Source of the DNA: an uncultured Phascolarctobacterium sp.
Lineage (GTDB): Bacteria; Bacillota; Negativicutes; Acidaminococcales; Acidaminococcaceae
DNA length: 7,186 nt
Direction: 5' to 3'
Assembly (NCBI GenBank): GCA_949287345.1
Contig: CASEGD010000052.1
Span: 1 to 7,186, forward strand
Under the pieces are notes generated by a model, which saw only the letters and a program-made list of their open reading frames with translations, did no database searches and was not told the origin of the DNA. Position numbers and translations under genes: made by a program. Shown here in pieces: positions 1 to 5,840 of the stretch. Within the stretch, counting starts at the first letter, position 1; each line of letters starts with the position of its first letter.

Positions 1-1
1 C

Positions 2-775
2 AACGGCAACCTGCCGGGCTTCATCACCGGGCGTATCTGGCAGGCGCAGCCCAAAAGCGTGTGCGTGCCGGTGTTAAACTGCTATTCGTGCCCCGGCGCT
101 TTAGGCGCGTGCCCCATCGGTTCATTGCAAAGCACCCTTGCGGGGACGGCGCTTAAATTTCCGTTTTACGTCATCGGTCTTTTACTTTTATTCGCGCTCT
201 GCTTAGGCAGGATGATTTGCGGCTGGCTGTGCCCGTTTGGCTTGGTGCAGGATTTGTTATACAAAATCCCCACGCCGAAACTTGGTAAAAACAGCGTAAC
301 GGCAAAACTGACTTACCTTAAATATTTTATCGCCGTTATTTTTGTGGTGATGCTGCCGGTTTACTTCTGGACGGCAGACGGCGTCGGCGCACCGGCGTTC
401 TGCAAATACATCTGCCCCGCAGGCACCTTGGAAGCAGGCTTGCCATTACTTGCGCTTAACGAAAATTTACGCAGCGGCATTGGTCTTTTATTCGGCTGGA
501 AGTTTTTGCTGATGTCCGTCATTTTGGGAGCGTGCATTTTTATTTACCGTCCGTTCTGCCGTTTTCTGTGCCCGCTCGGCGCATGGTACGGTTTGTTCAA
601 TAAGCTTTCGCTGTTCGGCATCCGCGTGGACGCGGCAAAATGCACTAACTGCAACGCCTGCGTTAAGGTTTGCAAAATGGACTGCAAAAAGGTTGGCGAC
701 ATCGAATGCATTAACTGCGGCGAATGTAAAAAATACTGCCCTACGGGGGCTATAAGTTTTAAAACTAAATTTTAG
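2..775 (+). CDS. NapH/YccM-like polytopic 4Fe-4S membrane protein (5' end outside window)
   Basis: The frame is open to the window edge, so the gene starts upstream; 257 residues are visible. Family-like residues (LPGFITGRIW) precede the first in-frame GTG at 59, so that GTG is not the start. Visible motifs in order are a Cys cluster CYSCPGALGACP (nt 80-115), the CGWLCPFG motif (nt 218-241) of the Fer4_5 type, FCKYICPAG, FCRFLCPLG, and a C-terminal ferredoxin domain with two CxxCxxCxxxC motifs (nt 641-739). Hydrophobic stretches between these motifs look like at least three membrane helices. Known relatives (NapH, YccM, NosR C-terminal part) pass electrons at the cytoplasmic membrane. The first cluster motif lacks the usual Pro after its fourth Cys and has one extra Cys four residues later. 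The close link to a TlpA thioredoxin gene suggests a shared redox job. The partner and electron acceptor are unknown. Confidence 0.88.
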   Translation, partial: NGNLPGFITGRIWQAQPKSVCVPVLNCYSCPGALGACPIGSLQSTLAGTALKFPFYVIGLLLLFALCLGRMICGWLCPFGLVQDLLYKIPTPKLGKNSVTAKLTYLKYFIAVIFVVMLPVYFWTADGVGAPAFCKYICPAGTLEAGLPLLALNENLRSGIGLLFGWKFLLMSVILGACIFIYRPFCRFLCPLGAWYGLFNKLSLFGIRVDAAKCTNCNACVKVCKMDCKKVGDIECINCGECKKYCPTGAISFKTKF

Positions 776-778
776 GAG
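774..778 (+). promoter_or_regulatory. Ribosome binding site of the TlpA-like gene
   Basis: AGGAG lies 7 nt before the ATG at 786 and shares bases with the TAG stop of the upstream gene (773-775). This fixes the thioredoxin start and points to translational coupling within a two-gene operon. Confidence 0.8.
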
Positions 779-785
779 TGGTTAA

Positions 786-1313
786 ATGTTTACCTGGAAA
801 AAATTTTTGCTTATTACTGTTGCTGCGGCTGTTGTCGGCATCGGCAGCGCCTTTGGCTGGTCATACTATCAGGCCAATAATTTTAACAACGCGGCGCAGG
901 AAACCATCAATACAGAAGCTCCTGACATTGCCGTTACCGCCATGGACGGTACGCAGCTTAAACTTTCCGACCTGCGCGGCAAAACCGTGTTTGTAAACTT
1001 CTGGGCAACGTGGTGCGGCCCCTGCATGGTAGAAATGCCCGAGATGAACAAAATTTACCCGGATTACAAGGATAAAATTGAATTCTTCACCGTAAGCATC
1101 GACGACGCTAAGTCTGATTACGAAAAATATACCAAAGAAAGCGGTTTTGCCTTTCCGATGTACTGGGGCGACAAAAACGCCATTATCAAGGATTACGCCT
1201 TGCAGGGCATACCGGCATCGTACATCGTCGATAAATACGGTACTATTATTCATTCCCACATCGGCGCAATGAACGAACAGCAGCTGCGCGACTTTTTAAA
1301 TAAAGCGCAGTGA
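786..1313 (+). CDS. TlpA/ResA-like membrane-anchored thioredoxin
   Basis: A 175-residue thiol-disulfide oxidoreductase of the AhpC-TSA/Redoxin (TlpA, ResA) type. Residues 1-6 carry two Lys, followed by a hydrophobic segment (about 7-25) with no convincing AxA cleavage site, so it is probably an uncleaved anchor with the domain outside the cytoplasmic membrane. The thioredoxin fold starts near residue 45 (EAPDIAVTAMDG). The active site is WCGPC at residues 76-80, with redox Cys77 and Cys80, and the cis-Pro loop is GIPASYIVD with Pro143. Length is typical of the family. The gene starts 10 nt after the 4Fe-4S membrane protein and has its own AGGAG site. Relatives reduce disulfides for cytochrome c maturation, sporulation or oxidative defence. 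No cytochrome c maturation gene is visible here, so the target is unknown. The adjacent membrane ferredoxin could supply electrons, which is inference. Confidence 0.93.
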   Translation: MFTWKKFLLITVAAAVVGIGSAFGWSYYQANNFNNAAQETINTEAPDIAVTAMDGTQLKLSDLRGKTVFVNFWATWCGPCMVEMPEMNKIYPDYKDKIEFFTVSIDDAKSDYEKYTKESGFAFPMYWGDKNAIIKDYALQGIPASYIVDKYGTIIHSHIGAMNEQQLRDFLNKAQ

Positions 1314-1321
1314 AACAAATA

Positions 1322-1360
1322 ACCCCTTTTACCAAACAAGTGTAAAAGGGGTATTTTTAT
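1322..1360 (+). terminator. Rho-independent terminator, probably bidirectional
   Basis: A perfect 11-bp stem (ACCCCTTTTAC at 1322-1332 with GTAAAAGGGGT at 1342-1352) has a 9-nt loop and is followed by TATTTTTAT on the plus strand. It lies 8 nt after the thioredoxin stop. Read on the minus strand, the same hairpin follows the ABC-2 permease stop by 20 nt and is trailed by TTATTTGTTT, so it probably also ends the converging operon, somewhat less efficiently. Confidence 0.9.
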
Positions 1361-1372
1361 GCTCTTTTTGCC

Positions 1373-2110
1373 CTACTGTTTAAGCCCTTTAAAAATGTAC
1401 AAGCAGGCAGCGTAAAATACAGCGGCGTAAAATGCCAGCACTGCGGCGGATTGCCACGGCACAGCCACCCCGTTGCTGATGGCGCGCAAAAGCACGGCAG
1501 TATGCGTCAGCGGCAAAAGCTCAATCACGCAGGCGGCAAGGTGCGGCAGCCTGTCTGTTTTAAAAAACGTGCCGCACAAAAACGACATCGGCAAAAGCAA
1601 ATAAGTGTTAACCCTTGCCATATCTTCAAAGTTGCGCACTAAAAGCGCCGCACAAAAACCGGCCTGCGCAAAAATTACGCAGTTTACAACAAGCACCAGC
1701 ACAAAAGCAAGCGTCAGCGTAAGCTTTGCGCCAAAACACCACGCCAGCACTACAATAATGGCGCTGCTTATCAGCCCGCGCAGCACAGCCGCCAGTATCT
1801 TGCCTGTTATAAACCCTGCCGGTGATATCGGCGCAACGAGGTATTCTTCCAGTGATTTATGGTACACTTTTTCCGTACACAGCGGCGTTAAGCTGTTGAA
1901 CGAAATGTTCATGGAGTTCAGCGCTAAAATGCCGGGCACGATAAAATCAAGATAACTGCCGCCGCTGACATTTATGCTGCGGCTCAACCCCCAACCAAAG
2001 GCAACCATATACAGTACCGGTGCAACCATGCGGCTCAATATAAATTTCATCAGGCGGTGGCGCAAAACCAGCCAGTCGCGCCAAAACGCCGTAGCAATAT
2101 CGCTCAGCAT
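1373..2110 (-). CDS. ABC-2 type transporter permease (DrrB/NodJ-like)
   Basis: A 245-residue integral membrane protein of the ABC-2 permease family. The N-terminal part (about residues 1-30) is basic and amphipathic, ending in an RDWLVLRHRL stretch before the first helix. About six hydrophobic segments follow (near 28-44, 54-72, 103-126, 132-156, 167-183, 221-241). The region LPMSFLCGTFFKTDRLPHLA (174-193) with the following LLPLTHTAVLLRA resembles the conserved C-terminal signature of drug and polysaccharide exporters of this class. Its ATG overlaps the TAA of the upstream ATPase gene by one base (TAATG), so the two are translationally coupled and surely form one transporter. It is the last gene of the minus-strand operon, just before the shared terminator. 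Family knowledge favours export, not import. The substrate is unknown; export of a tetrapyrrole or other toxic compound is only inferred from context. Confidence 0.9.
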   Translation of the reverse strand: MLSDIATAFWRDWLVLRHRLMKFILSRMVAPVLYMVAFGWGLSRSINVSGGSYLDFIVPGILALNSMNISFNSLTPLCTEKVYHKSLEEYLVAPISPAGFITGKILAAVLRGLISSAIIVVLAWCFGAKLTLTLAFVLVLVVNCVIFAQAGFCAALLVRNFEDMARVNTYLLLPMSFLCGTFFKTDRLPHLAACVIELLPLTHTAVLLRAISNGVAVPWQSAAVLAFYAAVFYAACLYIFKGLKQ

Positions 2111-2970
2111 TATTTCATCGCCTTTCCGGTAAGTTCAATAAATACATCTTCAAGGTTGGTGCGGCGTGTAAGCACGCCATCCCTGTCGGCAGCAAAATTC
2201 TGCGCTTCGTCCATATCAGCAAAAAAGCGGTACTGCCTGCCGTTTGCGCCGTCCCACTCCGCAGCGTAGCTGCCCAAATTACGGCACAGCGCCTCCGGCG
2301 CGCCGGTTGTTACCAGCCTGCCACTGTCCATAATTGCCACGCGCCCGCACAATGCTTCGGCTTCTTCAATGTAATGTGTGGTAAGCACAATCGTAACGCC
2401 GTCCTTATGCAGCCCGCGGATTAAATCCCAAATGCGGCGGCGCACCTGCGGGTCAAGCGCAACAGTCGGCTCGTCCAAAAATAAAACCTGCGGCTTGTGC
2501 ATCAGCGCGCGCACAATTAAAAGACGGCGTTTTAACCCGCCGCTCAGCGCTTTAATATTATCGTTGCGGCGCTCGCTCAAACCAACGTAATCCAAAAGCT
2601 CATCAATCCGCGCATGGCGCTGGTTTTCCGGCATGTGGTGCAAACGCCCGTGCAGTTCCATATTCTCCCATACGGTTAAATCCTGGTCAAAATTTATATG
2701 CTGCGGCACTATGCCGATAATTTTTTTAACGTCGCGCTCGTGCTGCGCCAGATTCTGCCCGTTGTATAAAATTTCACCCGCCGTCGGGCGCAAAAGCCCC
2801 ACCAGCATACCGACGAGCGTGGTTTTGCCTGCGCCGTTCGGTCCAAGCAGCCCGAACAGTTCACCGCTGTTAACGGTAAGGTTTAAATTATCAACCGCAG
2901 TTTTAACGGCTTTGTGCCCGTTTTTATCCTTAACGGCAAAATTTTTGGTCAATCCGTTAATCTCTATCAT
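2110..2970 (-). CDS. ABC-2 type transporter ATP-binding protein (DrrA-like)
   Basis: A 286-residue nucleotide-binding subunit. Motifs in order are Walker A GPNGAGKTT (43-51), Q-loop Gln90 in GIVPQH, signature LSGGLKRRL (142-150), Walker B VLFLDEP (162-168) with catalytic Glu167, and H-loop His199 in TTHYIEEAE. The C-terminal NLEDVFIELTG (272-282) is the tail typical of drug and lipid exporter ATPases. The signature has Leu after LSGG where Gln, Met or Glu is commoner; the function should hold. The start MIEINGL is chosen because the domain begins there, an AGG lies 7 nt upstream, and any longer form would overlap most of the preceding ATPase gene. It starts 4 nt after that gene's stop and overlaps the permease gene by one base at its end. 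It powers the ABC-2 permease downstream. The substrate is unknown. Confidence 0.93.
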   Translation of the reverse strand: MIEINGLTKNFAVKDKNGHKAVKTAVDNLNLTVNSGELFGLLGPNGAGKTTLVGMLVGLLRPTAGEILYNGQNLAQHERDVKKIIGIVPQHINFDQDLTVWENMELHGRLHHMPENQRHARIDELLDYVGLSERRNDNIKALSGGLKRRLLIVRALMHKPQVLFLDEPTVALDPQVRRRIWDLIRGLHKDGVTIVLTTHYIEEAEALCGRVAIMDSGRLVTTGAPEALCRNLGSYAAEWDGANGRQYRFFADMDEAQNFAADRDGVLTRRTNLEDVFIELTGKAMK

Positions 2971-2974
2971 AAAA

Positions 2975-3763
2975 TTACCTGCGCAGCGCGAAAGGGAAAA
3001 TAACCTTCTCCGCCTGCCTTTCACTGGTTTTATAAACGGCTGCCTCCACGCCGAAAACATCGCCCAGCGTGCCCGGCGTAATAACTTTTTGCGGCTCGCC
3101 TGCGGCAAACACGCCTTTGTTTTTAATAATGACAACATCATCGGCGTATAACCGCGCATGGTTAATATCGTGCAGCACCATAATTACCGTCATGCCCTCT
3201 CGCGCGTTCAGCTCGCTTACAATCTGCATAATTTCCAGCTGGTGCGCAATGTCAAGATAGGTCGTCGGTTCGTCCAAAAGCAGTATCTGCGGCTGCTGCG
3301 CCAGTGCCATGGCAATCCACGCACGCTGCCGTTCACCGCCGCTTAACGTCGCCACAAGGCGGCTTTGCAAATGGCTTACGCGCATTTTCTCCATCGCCTG
3401 CGCTACAATTTCCGCGTCCTCTTTAGCGGCGCTTTTAAACAAACTGCGGTACGGAAAGCGCCCGTATGCCACCAAATCCTTAACGGTTAAATCCGCCGGT
3501 GCGCTTACGCCCTGCGGCAAAATGGCAAGTTTTTCAGCTATCGCGCGGCGAGGCAGTTTTTTCATATCCGCACCGTCCAGCAAAACTTCGCCGCCGTAAT
3601 CGCGGCTTAAGCCGGATACCGCACGCAGCAGCGTGCTTTTGCCGCAGCCGTTAGGACCGATGATGGCTGTGCGTTTGCCTTCGCGGAAGCTGATGCTGAT
3701 ATTTTTTAAAATTTCGTTTTTATTAACGGTAATGCTTAAATTATATACTGAAAGCGAAGCCAT
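2975..3763 (-). CDS. FecCD-family importer ATPase (FepC/FhuC/BtuD-like)
   Basis: A 262-residue ATPase of the iron-chelate/haem/cobalamin importer class, of usual length. Walker A is GPNGCGKST (36-44), Q-loop Gln84 in ILPQG, signature LSGGERQRAWIAMALAQ (140-156), Walker B ILLLDEP (160-166) followed by TTYLDIAHQ, the D-loop wording typical of FepC/BtuD, and H-loop His198 in VLHDINHA. It energises uptake through the permease encoded just upstream, at the cytoplasmic face. A strong AAAGGAG at 3771-3777, inside the 3' end of the permease gene, lies 7 nt before the ATG, and only one base separates the two genes. The downstream exporter ATPase starts 4 nt after its stop. The family cannot separate haem, ferric siderophore and B12 by the ATPase alone. 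Confidence 0.95.
   Translation of the reverse strand: MASLSVYNLSITVNKNEILKNISISFREGKRTAIIGPNGCGKSTLLRAVSGLSRDYGGEVLLDGADMKKLPRRAIAEKLAILPQGVSAPADLTVKDLVAYGRFPYRSLFKSAAKEDAEIVAQAMEKMRVSHLQSRLVATLSGGERQRAWIAMALAQQPQILLLDEPTTYLDIAHQLEIMQIVSELNAREGMTVIMVLHDINHARLYADDVVIIKNKGVFAAGEPQKVITPGTLGDVFGVEAAVYKTSERQAEKVIFPFALRR
2978..2980 (-). promoter_or_regulatory. Ribosome binding site embedded in the last codon of the upstream ATPase gene
   Basis: AGG, 7 nt before the ATG at 2970, is the final Arg codon of the FecE-like gene and is followed directly by its TAA. It supports the start at 2970 and suggests translational coupling between the importer and exporter genes. The leader GCAGGTAATTTTATG closely matches the leader of the binding-protein gene. 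Confidence 0.6.
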
Positions 3764-3764
3764 G

Positions 3765-4784
3765 TTATAACTCCTTTCTCAGTAAAAACAGGAAGAACGG
3801 TGCGCCGAGCGCCGCCATAAAAATACCGACCGGCAATTCCAGCGGCGCAAACGCCATGCGCGCCAGCGTATCGCTGTAAGTTACTGCGGCAATGCCCAAA
3901 AGCGCGCTGCACGGTATTAAAAAGCGGTAGTCCGAACCAATCAGCAAACGTACGGTATGCGGCACAACAAGGCCGACAAAGCCCAACAGCCCCGCTACAG
4001 AAACAGCACTGGCCGCTAAAAGCGCCGCCGTCGCCGTCAGCAAAATGCGTACCAGTTCCACGTTTACGCCAAGCCCTTTGGCAACATCGTCGCCAAGCTG
4101 CAAAATATTAAGGTAGCCTGCGCCCAAAACCGCAAGCATCAGCCCTAAAACAGCGTAGGGCAAAATAATTTCCACATGCGGCCAGCTGCGTGCGGCAAGC
4201 CCGCCAACCATCCACAAAAGTGCGCCATGTACCCTGTCGCTGTAAAGCACAAGGATGGCGGAAATGCCCGCACCTAAAAAGCTTGATACCGCCACACCGG
4301 CCAGCACCACGCGCAAGGGGCGGATGCCGTTTTTCCACGCCAGCAGGTAAATGCAGCACGCGGCAAGCATTGCGCCCACAAATGCCACCGGCACGATTAG
4401 ATATTCCATGGCAGGCCACAGCACAATTACGCCGATGCCTGCCAGCCCCGCGCCGGACGAAATGCCGATAATATGCGGGTCAGCCAGCGGATTTTTCATT
4501 ACCGCCTGCAAAATTGCGCCCGCTACGGCAAGGTTCATTCCAACCAGCGCCGCCACTATCGTACGCGGCAGGCGGATGTTAAAAAGAATCTGCCGGTGCG
4601 CGTTACTGCCTTCGCCGTTTACCAAATCGCCCAGTTCGCCAAAGGGTATGGCAACGGCACCGTTAAGCGCGCTGCACCAAAAACCCGTAACCGCCAGCGC
4701 CGTAAACAACAGCACCATCAAAAATCGCCACTTGCCTATCGCTATGCCAAATTTTACTCGTTCACTTGCTGCATTCTGTTCCAT
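3765..4784 (-). CDS. FecCD/BtuC-family iron-chelate or tetrapyrrole importer permease
   Basis: A 339-residue polytopic permease, typical for FecCD-family proteins that form a homodimer with about ten helices per subunit. The first helix is near residues 19-36. NIRLPRTIVAALVGMNLAVA (69-88) and NPLADPHIIGISSGAG (98-113) are the hallmark family motifs. The segment ILQLGDDVAKGLGVN (227-241) corresponds to the loop that contacts the ATPase. GLLGFVGLVVPHTVRLLIG (265-283) and the C-terminal ELPVGIFMAALGAPFFLFLL (316-335) complete the pattern. The ATG follows the binding-protein stop by 9 nt and has AAGGTG 5 nt upstream. Arg residues on the periplasmic side should dock Glu residues of the binding protein (family knowledge). 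With its neighbours it makes a complete inner-membrane importer. The substrate could be haem, a ferric chelate or a corrinoid; the adjacent exported chelatase favours a tetrapyrrole. Confidence 0.95.
   Translation of the reverse strand: MEQNAASERVKFGIAIGKWRFLMVLLFTALAVTGFWCSALNGAVAIPFGELGDLVNGEGSNAHRQILFNIRLPRTIVAALVGMNLAVAGAILQAVMKNPLADPHIIGISSGAGLAGIGVIVLWPAMEYLIVPVAFVGAMLAACCIYLLAWKNGIRPLRVVLAGVAVSSFLGAGISAILVLYSDRVHGALLWMVGGLAARSWPHVEIILPYAVLGLMLAVLGAGYLNILQLGDDVAKGLGVNVELVRILLTATAALLAASAVSVAGLLGFVGLVVPHTVRLLIGSDYRFLIPCSALLGIAAVTYSDTLARMAFAPLELPVGIFMAALGAPFFLFLLRKEL
3771..3777 (-). promoter_or_regulatory. Ribosome binding site of the FecE-like gene
   Basis: AAAGGAG reads toward the ATG at 3763 with 7 nt spacing. 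It lies within the last codons of the permease gene and is the strongest internal site of the operon. Confidence 0.75.
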
Positions 4785-4793
4785 AAACGCACC

Positions 4794-5741
4794 TTATTTA
4801 AAAGAATCCGGGTAAGCCAGTTTTGCCATATATTCCACAGCTTCCGGGTAATGCACGCCGGGGCTTAACAAAAACATTTCCTGCGGCAGGTAATAAACAC
4901 GCCCTGCCTTTACAGCCGGCAGGCTTTGCCATGCCGGGCTCTGCTCAATGCTTTTCTGCATCGCTGCTTTAATGGTTTCCAGCTTGCCCATGCTGGTAAT
5001 ATAAATAATATCCGGGTCGGCCGCCACCAGCGTTTCCATGCTGTAAGGCGCTGCCGTCGGGTTGTTTTCAAGCGGTACGCTGCCTGCGGCAATGTTGTCA
5101 AAACCCAAAAGCTCCGCCGTGCTGCCCGCAATGCTGCCTTCAAGCTGCACGGTTACGTTCTGCGCCGTACTGTGCAAAATGGCAATACGCAGTTTTTTAT
5201 CCGGCATTTTGGCTTTAACATCCGCAATGCGCTTGTCCATAGCATCGTTAAGCTGCTTTGCCTTATCCTCGCTGCCGCAAATTTTGCCCAAAACACCAAC
5301 AGTGTTTTTAACCTGCGCGTAAGTACGCATCTCCAGCACCACAACAGGTATGCCGTTTTCTTCAAAATTGCGCACAAACTTATCGTTCATGCCCTTATAG
5401 GCAATAACCAAATCCGGCTGCTGCTCAATAACCTTTTCAATATTTATGTTATAAACATTGCCAACCTCAGGCAAGTTTTTGTATTCGTCCAAAATGCCCG
5501 CTTTTGCGGATACGCGCGCCGCGACTTTAGCGTCAAGATTATGCAGCGGCTCTAAAAATGACGCCGACAGCGGCACGATTTTTTGCGGCACGCCGTTTAA
5601 AGTTATCTTCCTGCCGTTATCGTCCGTTACAGTAATGCCGCCGGAAGTGTTTTCCACCGGTGCTGCTTTATCGCTGCCGCCGCAGCCAGCAGCCGCACAC
5701 AAAATAAACAGCGACATGATTATCAGTAAAAACTTTTTCAT
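4794..5741 (-). CDS. Lipoprotein substrate-binding protein of the FecCD-type importer
   Basis: A 315-residue periplasmic-binding-protein-2 family (BtuF/FhuD/HmuT-like) lipoprotein. Residues 1-20 are a Lys-Lys start, a hydrophobic core and a lipobox-like AAGC, giving a lipidated Cys20. N-lobe marks are KIVPLSASFLEPLHNLDA (54-71) and PEVGNVYNINIEKVIEQQPD (91-110). C-lobe marks are GSTAELLGFDNIAAG (206-220), SPAWQSLPAVKAGRVYYLP (268-286) and the ending VHYPEAVEYMAKLAYPD. Glu64 and Glu210 are candidates for the permease-docking acids. The chosen start gives a proper signal peptide with AAGGCAGG upstream; a start 13 codons earlier would put a polar, Cys-rich stretch before it. The Tyr ligand that I remember from PhuT/ShuT-type haem binders is not clearly in place, although Tyr87 is nearby, so the ligand stays open. 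It captures substrate in the periplasm for the FecCD permease. Confidence 0.93.
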   Translation of the reverse strand: MKKFLLIIMSLFILCAAAGCGGSDKAAPVENTSGGITVTDDNGRKITLNGVPQKIVPLSASFLEPLHNLDAKVAARVSAKAGILDEYKNLPEVGNVYNINIEKVIEQQPDLVIAYKGMNDKFVRNFEENGIPVVVLEMRTYAQVKNTVGVLGKICGSEDKAKQLNDAMDKRIADVKAKMPDKKLRIAILHSTAQNVTVQLEGSIAGSTAELLGFDNIAAGSVPLENNPTAAPYSMETLVAADPDIIYITSMGKLETIKAAMQKSIEQSPAWQSLPAVKAGRVYYLPQEMFLLSPGVHYPEAVEYMAKLAYPDSFK

Positions 5742-5748
5742 AATTTTA

Positions 5749-5756
5749 CCTGCCTT
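5749..5756 (-). promoter_or_regulatory. Ribosome binding site that sets the binding-protein start
   Basis: AAGGCAGG reads toward the ATG at 5741 with 7 nt spacing. It supports translation from the MKKF start and not from the ATG at 5780, which lies near the foot of an inverted repeat. Confidence 0.6.
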
Positions 5757-5782
5757 AAAGCAATAGTCGGTAAAGCACAATC

Positions 5783-5810
5783 AGCTATGCGGCACAACGG
5801 CCGCATAGCT
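5783..5810 (-). promoter_or_regulatory. Intercistronic hairpin: perfect 11-bp inverted repeat
   Basis: AGCTATGCGGC (5783-5793) pairs perfectly with GCCGCATAGCT (5800-5810) around a 6-nt loop. The element sits in the 99-nt spacer between the chelatase and binding-protein genes. In the direction of transcription it is followed by GATTGTGCTTTACC and not by a T-run, so it is a poor intrinsic terminator. It may stabilise or process the mRNA so that the chelatase is made at a different level from the transporter, or it may be a protein-binding palindrome. A GCACAA hexamer occurs in the loop side (5792-5797) and again at 5775-5780. No recognisable Fur box was seen. Confidence 0.6.
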
Positions 5811-5840
5811 TACCATAACTGTTAAATTATTAAAGGCTGC

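Noticed and set aside
59..61. GTG as the start of the 4Fe-4S membrane protein
   Set aside because: The frame stays open to the window edge and the upstream residues fit the family; there is no ribosome site before the GTG.
2633..3151. Open frame of 172 codons on the plus strand
   Set aside because: Antisense to two well-supported ABC ATPase genes; Ser/Cys-rich translation without motifs.
2971..3159. N-terminal extension of the DrrA-like ATPase to an upstream ATG
   Set aside because: It would overlap most of the 3' end of the preceding ATPase gene, reads as Arg-rich low-sense protein, and the domain begins at the later Met with a ribosome site.
4926..5555. Open frame of 209 codons on the plus strand
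   Set aside because: It lies antisense to the binding-protein gene, shows no recognisable motifs and has no ribosome site; it is a by-product of codon bias.
5742..5780. Longer start for the binding protein (13 more residues)
   Set aside because: The added residues precede a complete lipoprotein signal peptide and the ATG lacks a good ribosome site.
5761..5840. Fur box or promoter in the chelatase to binding-protein spacer
   Set aside because: No stretch resembles the 19-bp Fur consensus and no convincing -35/-10 pair was found; only the hairpin is supported.
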